NCBI GenBank assembly: GCA_003956705.1
Contig: QZCP01000229.1
Location: forward strand, 3,191-67,190
Direction: 5' to 3'
Origin: Brevipalpus yothersi
Lineage: Eukaryota > Arthropoda > Arachnida > Trombidiformes > Tenuipalpidae
DNA: 64,000 bases
Position numbers and translations under genes: made by a program. The notes beneath the pieces are model-generated. The model saw only the letters and a program-made list of their open reading frames with translations. It did no database searches and had not been told where the DNA came from. This document shows, in pieces, positions 51,505 through 63,455 of the stretch. Each line of letters opens with the position of its first letter. Within the stretch, counting starts at the first letter, position 1.

Positions 51505-52506
51505 CAGAATGAATAAGATTAGAAGTGAAAAGCGTGAGAAGGAAAAATATTTTCACAAGGAATGTTCATTGGATAGTAGAATATTTCTATCTCTCTTTTT
51601 AGAGAAATTTTTTCGAAAACTAATGTCACCATGGCGGATGCACTCAATCTTGTTAGTTTTTATGAGCATCGTTCCTTTTCATTTCTTTATGAATTAAATT
51701 GTAATTGCTAAAATGTCTAATTTCTTTTCTCTCCTCTGTTTACTCTTGATCACACAGGTTTCGATGCTTTCACTTTTGATCCCAATCAATTTGCCCTGAG
51801 ATTCCATCGAATTGGATTTCACGAATGTTTATCTCAAGTTGACAACTATTTAGCTGAATTCGAAGGAATAGATCCCCATAATTCAATTCGAATTCGACTG
51901 TCTGATCATCTTAATCGCTACGCTAGCCAAAGAGAAGCCAGTATAATGAAGTTGGCCTCAAGTCATGGTGTATGGAATCCTAGTGTTTTCACGACACCAA
52001 GCCAATTTCCGCCTCTAGCATCTTCCTCATCATCAACCAGTGACACCAGTCCACTTCCGTCGTCATCCAATCTACAACATTACAACAATGGTCATCACAC
52101 AAATTTCAGTGAATCGAACAGCATATTGTCATCAACTTCATCAACTATATCTCAATCAACTGGTCATCTTATGCCTCCACCGCCCCCACCATTACTGAAA
52201 TCTTCTTCATCTTCCTCATCTTCCTCCTCATCACCCCAGCCTCCTCCTCCATCCTCTAGTATACCATCATATTCACCGGGCACAAGTGGGGTGCCAAGCA
52301 TACCAACACTGCCTCAAATGAGCCATCACCATCACCATCATCATATCAATAATCATCACCACCCACATCCAACCCATCCATCCACTGTTCATCAATATTT
52401 CCCGGGATACGTTCCACCACCTCCAGGAACCATCCAGCATCAACCGGGAGCTCCTGGAGTAAAATATCGTCCATGGGGAAGTGGTGAAGTTTCTTTGGCA
52501 TACTGA
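45975..52506 (+). CDS. Hey: Hey bHLH-Orange transcriptional repressor
   Basis: Notch-pathway effector repressing transcription from E/N-box-like sites. Four exons (45975-46174, 47280-47349, 47893-48049, 51758-52506; intron phases 2, 0, 1) give 391 residues. The start at 45975 adds a Pro/His-rich leader; a second in-frame ATG (46101, MKRSIAEVDQ) matches the usual Hey beginning. The basic region is MSRKKRRGMIEKKRRDRIN with Gly where Hairy/E(spl) proteins have Pro. Helix-loop-helix continues through KLEKAEILQMTVEHL. The Orange domain (about 153-195) has RFHRIGFHECLSQVDNYLAE. The C-terminal half is Ser/Pro/His-rich and ends YRPWGSGEVSLAY, the defining YRPW motif plus a diverged TEIGAF-like tail. 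Intron 3 is 3.7 kb. AATAAA at 52674 is a likely poly(A) signal. Confidence 0.96.
48860..48917. repeat. (GA)n microsatellite in Hey intron 3
   Basis: About 29 GA units. Confidence 0.95.
51455..51499. repeat. (GA)n microsatellite in Hey intron 3
   Basis: About 22 GA units, some 260 bases before exon 4. Confidence 0.95.
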
Positions 52507-52766
52507 GTGGGCCTTTAATGGAATGGAGAAAAAAAATGAACAATAATTTTCAAGAACATAGCGAAACAAGTGAAAGAATTGATTTATTTTTTAACTAATT
52601 TTTTTGATAATTGATAATATAAGTCAGAATCGTTTTTTTTTCATCAAATTGTATGAATCTAGTCGAGCCACGAAATAAAAAATGGTTCAATTTCAACCAA
52701 TCCACTTACTGCGATCAATTTTTCTATTCTGAATTATGCTAAATGAGTAATCTAGAAAATGGTCTT

Positions 52767-53406
52767 TTAATTCTTCACTGGTGGTTGATCATGTTCACTT
52801 ATCGCTCGGTATATTGAACTTTTCAGAACTTTTCTCAATTCAACCACTTTTCCCGCCATTTTTTGCAGACCATTGGCTATACTAGCACCATCTGATGATC
52901 GTATATCACAAATTTTGAAATTTTGTTTCGAAAGTTTCCAAAATCAAATGAAAAATTCACAATAGAATATGAACCTCCTCTTCATGACAGATTTCATCAT
53001 GTACTGATTGGGTTTGATTATGACTTTTTTTGCTCAATCAAAATGTGATAGCTTACTGTTCAGGCTGTGGTCGTCATGTATGTGGGGTCAAATAAGAGAG
53101 CCGCCCTTGGTGCGACTTCCGGTTACTTCCAAATTAATTCAAGTTTTCCGAAAAAAATACAAAGATCGCCATTCTATAATTACATCTAATAGCAAAATGA
53201 TGCACTTAAAATTGATGCTGATGAAATGAAATTTTCATCTATCTCTGCCATCTTCGTCTTGCAAGGGAATCCTATTCGCTCATCAGAAGTTCTTGCAATT
53301 TTCACTATTCGAAGCAATAACTTACCTGTCTGAATGAAAGGAAGAGAGATCAATTTAATTGTAAGGGGAAGAGCATTACTTTGAGGAGACCCAGATTTAG
53401 CTTTTA
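52767..53406 (-). CDS. candidate 3' end of an unrecognised gene (two exons)
   Basis: Proposed terminal exon 52767-52891 reads GASIANGLQKMAGKVVELRK..., a basic, probably helical stretch ending QPPVKN and a stop. An upstream exon at 53326-53406 (acceptor TTCAG, donor ACAG|GTAAGT) matches in phase 1 and contributes SGSPQSNALPLTIKLI and more. Upstream sequence remains open without an ATG, so the 5' end is missing. A further minus-strand frame at 53562-53765 has coding-like composition but could not be joined. It would be convergent with Hey, with only about 260 bases between stop codons. Not recognised; splice model tentative. Confidence 0.33.
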
Positions 53407-54062
53407 CTGAACAGTTTTGAATTGAGCTTGAGTATAGCAAAATGTAAATAGGTGACTTTGATGATCATACAGGATACATCTTGGAGTAATGAAATCGAAT
53501 TCACTTCCCTACAAATGTCCTCTTGTCGTCTGGAAGCAGAAAAAATGGCACAAAAATTTGATTATTTTAGCACTTTCATATCTTTTTTATGACTCTGAGC
53601 ATTCAAATTGGCCATTTCATAATGCTGTAAGTTGGAGTCAGAAAAATTTTCTAGCACTTTCTGATAACATTTAACCGGTGAATAATCTTCAGAAATATTG
53701 TCCAACAATATCACCTCGGTGTGAATGTCTTTTTTGTCTTGTCGATGACAATTGATTGTAAACATGTGATTGAATTGTTTCAGTTTAGTTTAATATCATT
53801 GACCGAATTCAACTCTCTCTGACAACTAGTGAGCATCTTGATCGAATAAACTTTTTCACTCCTCTTCACTTAAACAACTTGATACTTGACGAAACTGATC
53901 ATTTGATCTACTGTCGTCCCCAAAGTCACGATCAGTTCACTTTGATAACGTTCCGAACAATTCTTCGAAATCTAGTTCTAGTATAATTTCAATTCCATTA
54001 TCTTGTTCATTTCATTGTTATATCTAGAAGTATTCGCATATATCTCTCCATTACTCTTCACG

Positions 54063-54547
54063 ATGGCCCCAAAATTTGGATTTTTCGTCATTTCAATTGT
54101 GATTTTTGCGATATTTGGTGAGAAATTTTTGCTCTTCTTGATATATCAGGCCTATTGATATCATCTCATGATCCTATTCATGTGTTCAAGAGTTCATGAT
54201 AAGTGAAAAGTTAAGATCACTGTTTTGATAATATCCACCTTTCTCCGATCACAGCATCCCTCTGGAAAGTACATGAGGCAAATTCAGCAGCCAGGCCAGC
54301 AATAGGTGGTACACTATTTCGAAAATTGGTGGAATTCAAGCGACAAGTTCTATACGATGAGCTGAAACTTATTCGAGATCGATTGGACACTCGTTTAAGC
54401 AAAATTCCCACCGTCAAGCCTTCACTAATGCTTGCCCCACCAACTACTTCCGCTCCACCGGTATGTTCCCTCGGAATTTGCAAACCTCCATGCGTTGGTC
54501 CACGACAACCATTCCTCAAATGTCCCAGTCATTGTAAGGACTGTTGA
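54063..54547 (+). CDS. small secreted six-cysteine protein
   Basis: Two exons, 54063-54117 and 54255-54547 (phase 1, G|GTGAGA...CACAG), give 115 residues. Exon 1 is a signal peptide (MAPKFGFFVISIVIFAIF). A middle segment of about 60 residues is helical and charged (FRKLVEFKRQVLYDELKLIR). The Ala/Pro/Thr linker is followed by a C-terminal cysteine module with spacing C-x4-C-x3-C-x9-C-x3-C-x2-C, ending CKDC at the stop. All six cysteines lie in the last 27 residues, suggesting three disulfides. Probably extracellular; the family is not recognised. No neighbour suggests a role. Confidence 0.75.
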
Positions 54548-55695
54548 AAAGTCACTTGATTGCCCAATCAAGTTGAGGATTTTGGCCACAGGCCCATGGA
54601 AAACCATATTCATTATATTATTGTCATATCATTATTATTATTATTATATCTTTCGAATCTGGAAACGAATTGAAGAAAAAATTTGCCCAATCAGACTGTA
54701 TTTCTCATCTGTTATTTTTCTCAACAGTCAAAAGTTAATCAACCTATAAATTTATAACCAACCCTCTTGTTTGTCCATGAAAAAGTTTGATTCTTTTAAC
54801 TATACTTCCGGAGAGGAGAACAAATCAGATTGAAAGTAGATTTAGATTAATTAAAAGTAAAATGGATCGCCAAGGTAGTCAAACGGGCTTTTACATGGGT
54901 CTTCTTACGGTCGCAAGTAACCGCTCGTGATTAACACATTGAGCTTTATACTCCGTTCTCTAAAGTTCCCCTTTAACATGCCCCCAGGACTATTGACTTA
55001 CAGACGATCCAAAGTGTCGATTGATAATGAGTGATATAAGTTGGTTAATAGATGAGGCTTTGTGAAGTTCCAGTTCATCAAGATGAAAGGCTTCACATTT
55101 ATGTGTATATCATCGCTTCATTCGATTTACATTGTATGATTACGGAAACAATTTTATAGCCAAAAATTTCATGATCAGATAAACAAAAATTTCACCAAAT
55201 CTACTCAAGAATATGAATTTCATGGAATCTTGACTCCTTGATTCGATAAAGAAGTAGCGAGATTGGCTTAACCTAACTCATCAGCTAGGCTGACTAATCA
55301 ATTAATTACTGATTGATTACTAATTCAGGTAATACTATGAGAAGAAAACGGCCTTTTTGATCATTTTGTTGGCTTAAATTGACCAAATCGATGAAGATTC
55401 GAATATTCCAGAGGATCGAAGATTTATTACAATTTTGCCCGACTATTAATCTTCATCTGAATGCTTTTTATCGTTATCAGTCACTCTTTCTATGACTAAT
55501 AGTTGAATTTTTTCGAGAAATTTTGCGTGTATTTCAAATCTTTTTCTGATGTGAGTCATGATCGGTTATAAATTCGTAAAATATTTCATTTCATTCTCAC
55601 CATGCCTATTACATAGACAATAAATATAAATAAATATTAAAATTAATAATTCAGTAAATAAATACATTTTGGTGTGGGCTACACACATGCATATT
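54548..55695. other. intergenic between convergent genes
   Basis: No gene seen. It must hold the 3' UTRs of the flanking convergent genes. Confidence 0.55.
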
Positions 55696-57315
55696 TCAGC
55701 CGAATCGAGCCAGTATATTACTCAGTAATCCTAGTGTTCCTCTGTAAATAGAGTGAACATAGCCACGATTAGCTTGATGAGTGTTTCTGGTTCCATGAGC
55801 AGTGGTCAATTGATACATTTCAGTGGTTAACGGTATTTTCTCTTCCTGTATTCCATCTCCTGATTGAAGTCGCTGATTGTTTCCAAAAGCTGGCCATGTT
55901 AATCCTGACATCTCCTCGGTAGATATTTCAACGACATCATCATCGTCAATTGATGAACTTTTGGTCGACAATATTGGTGTCAATGGTGTGGTAGTTGTGG
56001 GTGATGAAAGAGTTTCCAATATATCTGAATCAACTGAACGAGAAGTGGATTGTTCAGTTGGCTTCGAAAGCTTAAATTTTGAATCATATTCAAAATTTTT
56101 GACATCATTATTATTGCTATAATGTTTGTTACTGTTTGAATTGTCGTTAAATTTTCCACTTTTGTGTGGATCCATGAAATGAGTGATCAACTTTTTCTTT
56201 CTTGATCCCAAATGATTGGTACCAATTTCGGGACTATACATTGTATTTGATCTCAATGAAGGCTTACCACTTCCTTGTTCAAGCTGATTATTACTATTCT
56301 CGGGCACTGTTGTGACCACTTGACCATTATCATTATCTCTACCCTTTTCATTTGGAATATCATCATAATTTATCGATGTTGTTGTTGTTGCTGTTGCCGT
56401 TGCTTGTGTATCAATTGTGGTCATTGCTATTGGAATAAGTGTGGAAGTGGTTGAGGAGGAGGATGGAGATGAGGAGGCTGTGGATGCGGTTATCGTTGGC
56501 AATGTTGTTGGTATCAGCTTGATTTCGTTATCACCATCATCATCACCATTATCACCCGTTTCCTCTCTACCCATCGAAGGCATCAAATCTGATTCATTTA
56601 TCGATTTATATCGCTTTATAAGATTATCACAATGATCGTATCGTGGACAACATTGGCCAGGTACATATTCGGGCTCACAATCGAAACGAAATTTGCATTC
56701 ATTGAAACCACATCTCACAATATTGGATCGACAGTAGCAGGTCACGCATGGTGTAGGTGAATGTGGTATACGTTGGCCTTCATGATATACTTTTCCATTG
56801 TAAATGCAACCTATTTTTTTTTCGAAAAGAAAGAATAAGAAGAATAAAAAGATGAGTAAGAGATGGAAAAAATTTTCATCAGATCAAAATGACATATAAA
56901 AATGAGATGATAATTTGCGATCAAGGTTTCATCTTTTTTTTTCGTTAGATATATAAGTTTTCTCTTCCTTCCTTCCTTCCCATCTTCCTTTATTCTTCTG
57001 TATACATTTTCAGAATGGTGGGCGATGATAACGGTCAGTGTGAATACAATAACAATTTGGAAAATATTTTCCCCAAAATAAGATGATTATCATGATCTTT
57101 TTCTGCTGGATATCTTCCAGTTTCAAGAGAGATGGAAAGTAGGAAGTTGATCAATAGCTTGAACCAATCGATTTTTATTGAGACTTGAATGCTGATTGCA
57201 ACTGTGATGGTCAAGTTCAACACTTTGGCCCCTCTCTCAGGTCATTTTGAACAATTCAAATTTTGAAAAGGATGGAAAATTTAAATTTTCTATCCTTTTC
57301 ACACGTTTCTAGCAT

Positions 57316-57411
<96 letters not shown>

Positions 57412-58678
57412 TCTGATATCATTCTTATGTCTTCTTATCGAGCTTTTTGAGGGCTTATTTTGTTTCCGTCATAGTATACAACCTCTGAGCGAAGAAGCTT
57501 GGAATATTTCCATGAAATTCAAAAGTTCTTTCTGCCAAGTATACTGCTCTTCTTCGAATATATTTCAAGCAATTGGTAAATGATAATCTGATTAGTAATC
57601 GTTTGAAAGGTGAGTAATTTTTGCATGAGAGCACCATCATACTTGTGACTCAGTGTTAACTAATCAGAGCATTTGAGTACAGAGAATGACCCTTATTTTT
57701 CATCTCCCATTGCATCTAAATTAGTATCATTTGTTCGTTCTCTTCGTCTTATAAAACACACAGAAAATTGGTTAGAGAAGCTTGGTTCCATTCATTTAAA
57801 CAAAATGAGTCTTCAAAGCTTATTCAAGAGCAATTTACTTACCACAATCATATTCTGGGCAACATTGGCCAGGAATTTCGATTGGTCTACATCCCTGTTT
57901 GATGGGACAATTTTTTAGTGAACACGAAAATCCTGGTGGACGACATCGGCACATTTCACATGGATGCTCAGATGGTATCATCTCTCCATATCCATATATT
58001 TTTCCATCAATAAAACACGCTATATTGAGGATAAAAGAAAACGAAAAGATGAAGAGAGAAGGCAAAAGATGATGAAATTAGTAGATAACAAACTAAAAGT
58101 GTCAGCATTTCTGTCAACATTCCGTTAGATTAATGGAATACTGTTACAATGGTGAACATTTTTCCCGTAATATATCTTCTATCTTACACTTTTCTCATCA
58201 CTGAACATGTAAACAGTTGAACGAAACTTTTTTTCACTTCACTTTAAGCGATGATAAATTCAATACAGCAGTCGGAAAAGGAAATGATGAATATACTCGG
58301 GATGTTCGCTTGTCAATCTCATTATCATGAGCTTATTTTTGTTTCCCTGAATTTCAATTTTAACTTCTCGTGTTATTCATACTTATTGGAACTTCTGATA
58401 TAGATTTATACATCAACTGATAGGATTTTCTCACTGGCAGATAGAAATTGTGGAATCCATTCAAAGATATGGTTGATAATCGATTATTATTACCTGTTTG
58501 GTTTGCAAAGTAAGTCACTCTTGGAATCATTGGAGCGGAATCTGAACAAGAAAACCAGAATTTCAGTCGAAAATTTTCAATCCTAGATCAATATTTGGTG
58601 TTTATATATATTGCTCTACTTACATGATGATGTAAAAAAATTGGCCATAAAAGCCAATAAAAAACTGACTGACTCCAT
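55696..58678 (-). CDS. secreted protein with two VWC domains and Ser/Thr-rich tail
   Basis: Four exons (58624-58678 signal peptide, 58494-58541, 57843-58019, 55696-56810; all introns phase 1) give 464 residues. Each of the last two exons starts a von Willebrand factor C domain: the first has ACFIDGKIYGYGEMIP with PGQCCPEYDC, the second GCIYNGKVYHEGQRIP with PGQCCPRYDHC. The symmetrical phase-1 exons fit domain duplication. After about residue 160 the chain is Ser/Thr/Asp-rich and mucin-like, with poly-Ser and poly-Thr runs and one GSRKKK basic site, and ends in a short hydrophobic segment (YRGTLGLLSNILARF). VWC proteins commonly bind BMP/TGF-beta ligands or matrix. The role here is inferred from the domain only, and no orthologue name can be given. 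Confidence 0.88.
57321..57408. repeat. (CT)n microsatellite in VWC gene intron
   Basis: CT run 57321-57376, a one-unit interruption, then CT to 57408, within the intron between the two VWC exons. Confidence 0.95.
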
Positions 58679-59186
58679 AATACTGAAGATAGGCTGGAAA
58701 TTTTGATAGTAGAAAAAGGGAGAACTTCTTCTTTCACTTCAAAAATTCGATAGTAAAACTTTTACCAAAAATTTTCTACAAAGGAACCGAGAAAATTGTT
58801 CCTTTCTCTCGAAAAATTGGCCAACAAAATAACAGAAACTTGCTCACATATACAAACGCACCGAAACCTTCAAGACCTTGTGTGTGGTCGATTGTCAAAA
58901 AAGATGGACCAATAATAATTATTATTGGAAGGTAAAACCGGCCACTCTGGTTGCTCGCAAAAATCACGGACACTTGCTAGCAGATACTGATCATGGACCT
59001 GTCAAAATGTATGAAGAGCTCACAAGCAATTGTTGACATTTACCGATACACTAACGAAAAAATAAGTATATACTGCGGACTTTTTCAGTCTCTCTCTCTC
59101 TATCTCTTTTTCTTGGTCATCAACAATCACGAAAACTGACCTGATGGGCTCTATTCTCTCTCACCTCTCTCATATGGCCTTCCACA

Positions 59187-59190
<4 letters not shown>

Positions 59191-59243
<53 letters not shown>

Positions 59244-59254
59244 TATCAGCCCAG

Positions 59255-59295
<41 letters not shown>
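59191..59295. repeat. (CT)n ... (GA)n pair
   Basis: CT 59191-59240 and GA 59257-59295 with a 16-base spacer. A long perfect hairpin is possible. Confidence 0.94.
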
Positions 59296-59301
<6 letters not shown>

Positions 59302-60674
59302 ACCTGATTTGTTTACAGTCTCTCTTTCTCTGTCCCTTTCTTTCTTTCTTTCTTTCTCTTGGCTCTGTACCTGTTACTTCCTCTACTATTTTTCTACAAC
59401 CTTTACTCTTCCTCCTCTTCTTCATCATCTTTCCATTCCGTTTTACTCCAGTCATTTGAGTGATGCTTGGAATCAGGCATACTGAGGGTGGCCTTTGCAT
59501 GATGATAAATTTTTTTTTCTCGCTCTCTCTCGAAAGAGGATCAACTCATCAGATGCTGATTCACTGGTCTAAAACGATGTCTGCTGTGTTTTGGAGATGA
59601 TAGAAGAGGAGAGAGAAGAAGAGAAAGAGGTCCGATTTTTTTCATCGCCTTAAAAACAAAAGATGAGAGCTTATCGAGTGATGGTGAAAAAAAATTCATT
59701 CCCTAATCTAAGTATTCTAAATTGATATTGGAACTTTATGGTGATGGGATGGAAACAATTGCACAGCATTAAGTATAGACAGTAAGCTTGGGAAAACTTT
59801 TGCGCTTCTGTTCAAGAAAGTTTTTATCATCACATAAGCTTAACATTTTGACCATAACTTTTAAGCTTCTTTTCATCACATGTACATCTTCTTCTTATTT
59901 TCTCTCTTTCTTTTTCTTTCTCTTTCTCTCTCTCTCCGCTCTAACTTATCATCATTATGCTGACTCATTTGATTGCAAAAATATGATAAATAAAAATCCT
60001 ATGGATACATTATTGCCTCAACGATGAGCTATTTTTCTTCTCCTTAACCATACTTTTGCTAATGATTCTGTTACCTAGACAATTTCTTTCTCCATCAAAA
60101 TTATGTGTGTGTCTCTCTCTCTTTCACTTCACACACGATAGTTTTCACTCTTGAATCCAAATACTCTGCCTGATATGGGTGTTCATAAGTGTCTGTGTGA
60201 TGAGGAATAGCAATTTTATCTAATCTATCTAACGGAGAAGGAAAAAAAAGAAGAAGAGGAAAGATTTTCGAGACATTCGAATACACTTGGAAAAAGTTTG
60301 AAGAGCATTTTTTTTTCACTCTCTCTAACCAACTTGAATGCAAGCAAAAGTCTGTTTGCCAGATCTCTCTTCTCGTCACTCGTCAAAGATATGGTCTCTA
60401 TGTAACCAGTCGATAAAAGTGCGAAAAGGCAACACTCATCAACGGCAATGCAATGCATAATGTTAATTGTGGATGTGGCTCACATGTATGTATGTATGTG
60501 TGTGAGTGTGTATTTTTTGTGTGTATGCATATAAAACTATATATACATGTATGTGTTTAACCAATACTTTGAAGAGAGAAAGAGAGAGAGAGGAGATTTT
60601 TCCAGAATTGGATAAAATCTGTGTCTCGAGATAATCGAGGAGAGAGAGCGATGTAAGTTGATCGAGTGAGTAAA

Positions 60675-60678
<4 letters not shown>

Positions 60679-60726
<48 letters not shown>
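60679..60726. repeat. (GA)n microsatellite
   Basis: About 24 GA units. Confidence 0.95.
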
Positions 60727-60727
<1 letters not shown>

Positions 60728-61981
60728 AAAGATGCTTAATGAGTCCACCAGTATATATGGGCACATACATCTTTAACTAATCGCCATTATTTTCATGAAA
60801 CTTATTTTATGATGTTCACATGTGTGTGTGTGTGTGTTTTGTTGAATTTTCATTTGTGATACGTATTGTGCCATGTATATGGCAATATGGGACACACACA
60901 GGCACACATGGACATCTTTTTAATGGAACTTTTTTCCATGTATCATTTTGAATAAGATTCTTGATTCGCTTACCTCTCTTTCCCTGTCTCGGAGGTATAT
61001 ATATTACACTCGAGTGATAATGCAAATCATCATGATAGTATTTCAATGCCATCCTCATCGTTTGGACACGTAGTCGTTACCATCATGAATTTATATGCCT
61101 GTGTATGCTGTGAGCTTATGTGGGTTTTACGTTTGGGCCAATATCGACAGCGGAAAAAAGCGATTCTGGGCCTGTTCGAGTTGGAAGGATAGTTCTGATT
61201 TATAATATTCAATAATTGAGCCAGATCTAACTCTTCCAGCTCTTCCAGGGATCAGTGGATTCATTGGGGATATAATATACAGATTCTCAACAGTATTTCT
61301 CGTTATATTCGAATTCTATTTGAGTATTACAAAAATTTGGCTCCTTGCAGTAGTTTCATTTGCCATCCAACTTGAGATGTTTTTCTTCCAGCCTCATCTC
61401 ATGTAAATTAGCTCAAATGCGAAAAAAAGCGACCAGGTAAGAACAAAATGATTTCCGGATGTAAGCCCAGCTTCCTCATCATGTTTCCAATTCTGTGAGC
61501 ATCAGTCTAATTTGATGCTCTCTTACATTCAGATTCGAAATTTCCTGAGAGAAAAATACACATATATATTCACTGCATTCGGGTATGTGTAACGGTGTTC
61601 TGTGAGCCAAAACTATTTCCTGTATCACTACTGATTGGATACACTGTCTGATCACTCGATTAAGTTGCCAAATTATTCGGACCACCGATTGTCCCATGCA
61701 TTTTATGTATGCTTCCGGGAATACTCATGGGCACTCATGCATCAATGAATTCTGTCTTTTCCTACCACTACCACTAATACAGCAACAAAACTCATGAGTA
61801 CACTGTGTACTCTGATCTTGATCCTTTTCCCATGCGATTATCCTGGGTGAGGTAAAGTATACACATAATTCGAATTCTGGCCACGATCGTGTGATTAGTT
61901 CTAGTAGCTGTATTATTCAGGCATATCTAGTCATGTAATAATAACTTTCGCCTTTACTTGTTATACATATGCGTGCTCGTG

Positions 61982-61986
<5 letters not shown>

Positions 61987-62055
<69 letters not shown>
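61987..62055. repeat. (CT)n microsatellite
   Basis: About 34 CT units followed by CTCA units and a further short CT run to about 62078. Confidence 0.95.
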
Positions 62056-62059
<4 letters not shown>

Positions 62060-62320
62060 ACTCACTCTCTCTCTCTCTCACTTTACCTTATCAATTCACA
62101 CCAATTTCTCTTCAATATGAAATGGCCACAATATTTTCCATCTCGATATACACACGCCAGAGAAGTGTAAAGTTGATAAAGTCACCATGGTCTCTGATTT
62201 TTGCCTCAGTCTATGGGAAAAAAGGAAAAAGAATACAACAGCATTCATCTTACTTTTCTCTCTCTCTCTTCACTTCCAAGTGTGTATGTATCTTCTCCTC
62301 TCTATTCATTCTGTTTATTC

Positions 62321-62324
<4 letters not shown>

Positions 62325-62386
<62 letters not shown>
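62325..62386. repeat. (CT)n microsatellite
   Basis: About 31 CT units; with the GA run 140 bases downstream it forms another complementary pair. Confidence 0.95.
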
Positions 62387-62389
<3 letters not shown>

Positions 62390-62522
62390 ATGTGTTTGCT
62401 CTAGTACTTTAATAGAAAATCGATGAGAAAGAGAAAGAGAGTCTCAATGACCGAATTTTATGTGACGGTATCGCTTCTTCCTTTCTTATTTCCTTTCTTC
62501 TCAGATATAAATGTACAGTTAT

Positions 62523-62525
<3 letters not shown>

Positions 62526-62592
<67 letters not shown>
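62526..62592. repeat. (GA)n microsatellite
   Basis: About 33 GA units. Confidence 0.95.
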
Positions 62593-62593
<1 letters not shown>

Positions 62594-63455
62594 CAGGCAT
62601 AGTCTTTATGGCTTAGCCATTATTTGCTTTCGCTTCAACTACTTGTATGTTGAATAGTTGTGTGTAGAAGAAGTGAAAAGTTAGATAGATTCGAATGAAG
62701 AATGAAAAAGAAGAAGAGAAGCAAAAAAGATGAATTTTCAACCAAATTCCATAGAATATATATATAGCAACAATTTATTAGAATTTTTTTCTCCTTCTCT
62801 TGAGAGATCTCTTTTGCTTTTGGCCCCATCACTTTTTATTTTGGAACGAATTTTTTTTCGTCCCACAGATATTTTCTATTCTGCTGATAGTAATGAAAAT
62901 TTCATTTCTTCCAGAAAAAATATTGTCTATCTTGGAAAAATGACATCCATGATAAATATATCACCAAGTGAAATGAACCAATTTTGCAGTTGTCACACGG
63001 ATTTCTAGATGATTTAGTCATCTCAACTATTTCCGGAATTCATTGACGGCTTCTTTCCCTTTCGCTAAAAGAATTACGGATTGCAAAATATATTGATTCA
63101 AAATCAATCTATTTATTTTTGTGAGTGTGTGTAAATTACTGAACAGTGAATCAATTGTTGACTTTACAAATTGATAATCTCATGTCCCTAATGCTGAGTT
63201 TCTGTTTTAAATTTTCCAAAAATTTTCAAAACCCATCTCAATTCAATTTCAAGGGGGCCATTGTATGTGTTCATTTCAGTATGGAATATACACAATGTAC
63301 ACAAAATCACATCACAGATTGTTCAGATTCATGTTGAATTGCCTTTAAGAGAGAAAGAGATACCAAAAATATTTTCCCAAAAAAGAAAGAACAATTCATC
63401 TCTTAAAGCTATTATTGATGTAACGAACATAATATTTCTAGTAATCATCTCATCA

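Larger units (their letters stand above)
58679..63455. other. intergenic, densest microsatellite region
   Basis: About 4.8 kb with no recognisable gene. It contains long runs: CT 59191-59240, GA 59257-59295, GA 60679-60726, CT 61987-62055, CT 62325-62386 and GA 62526-62592. Open frames are translations of these runs. Confidence 0.6.
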
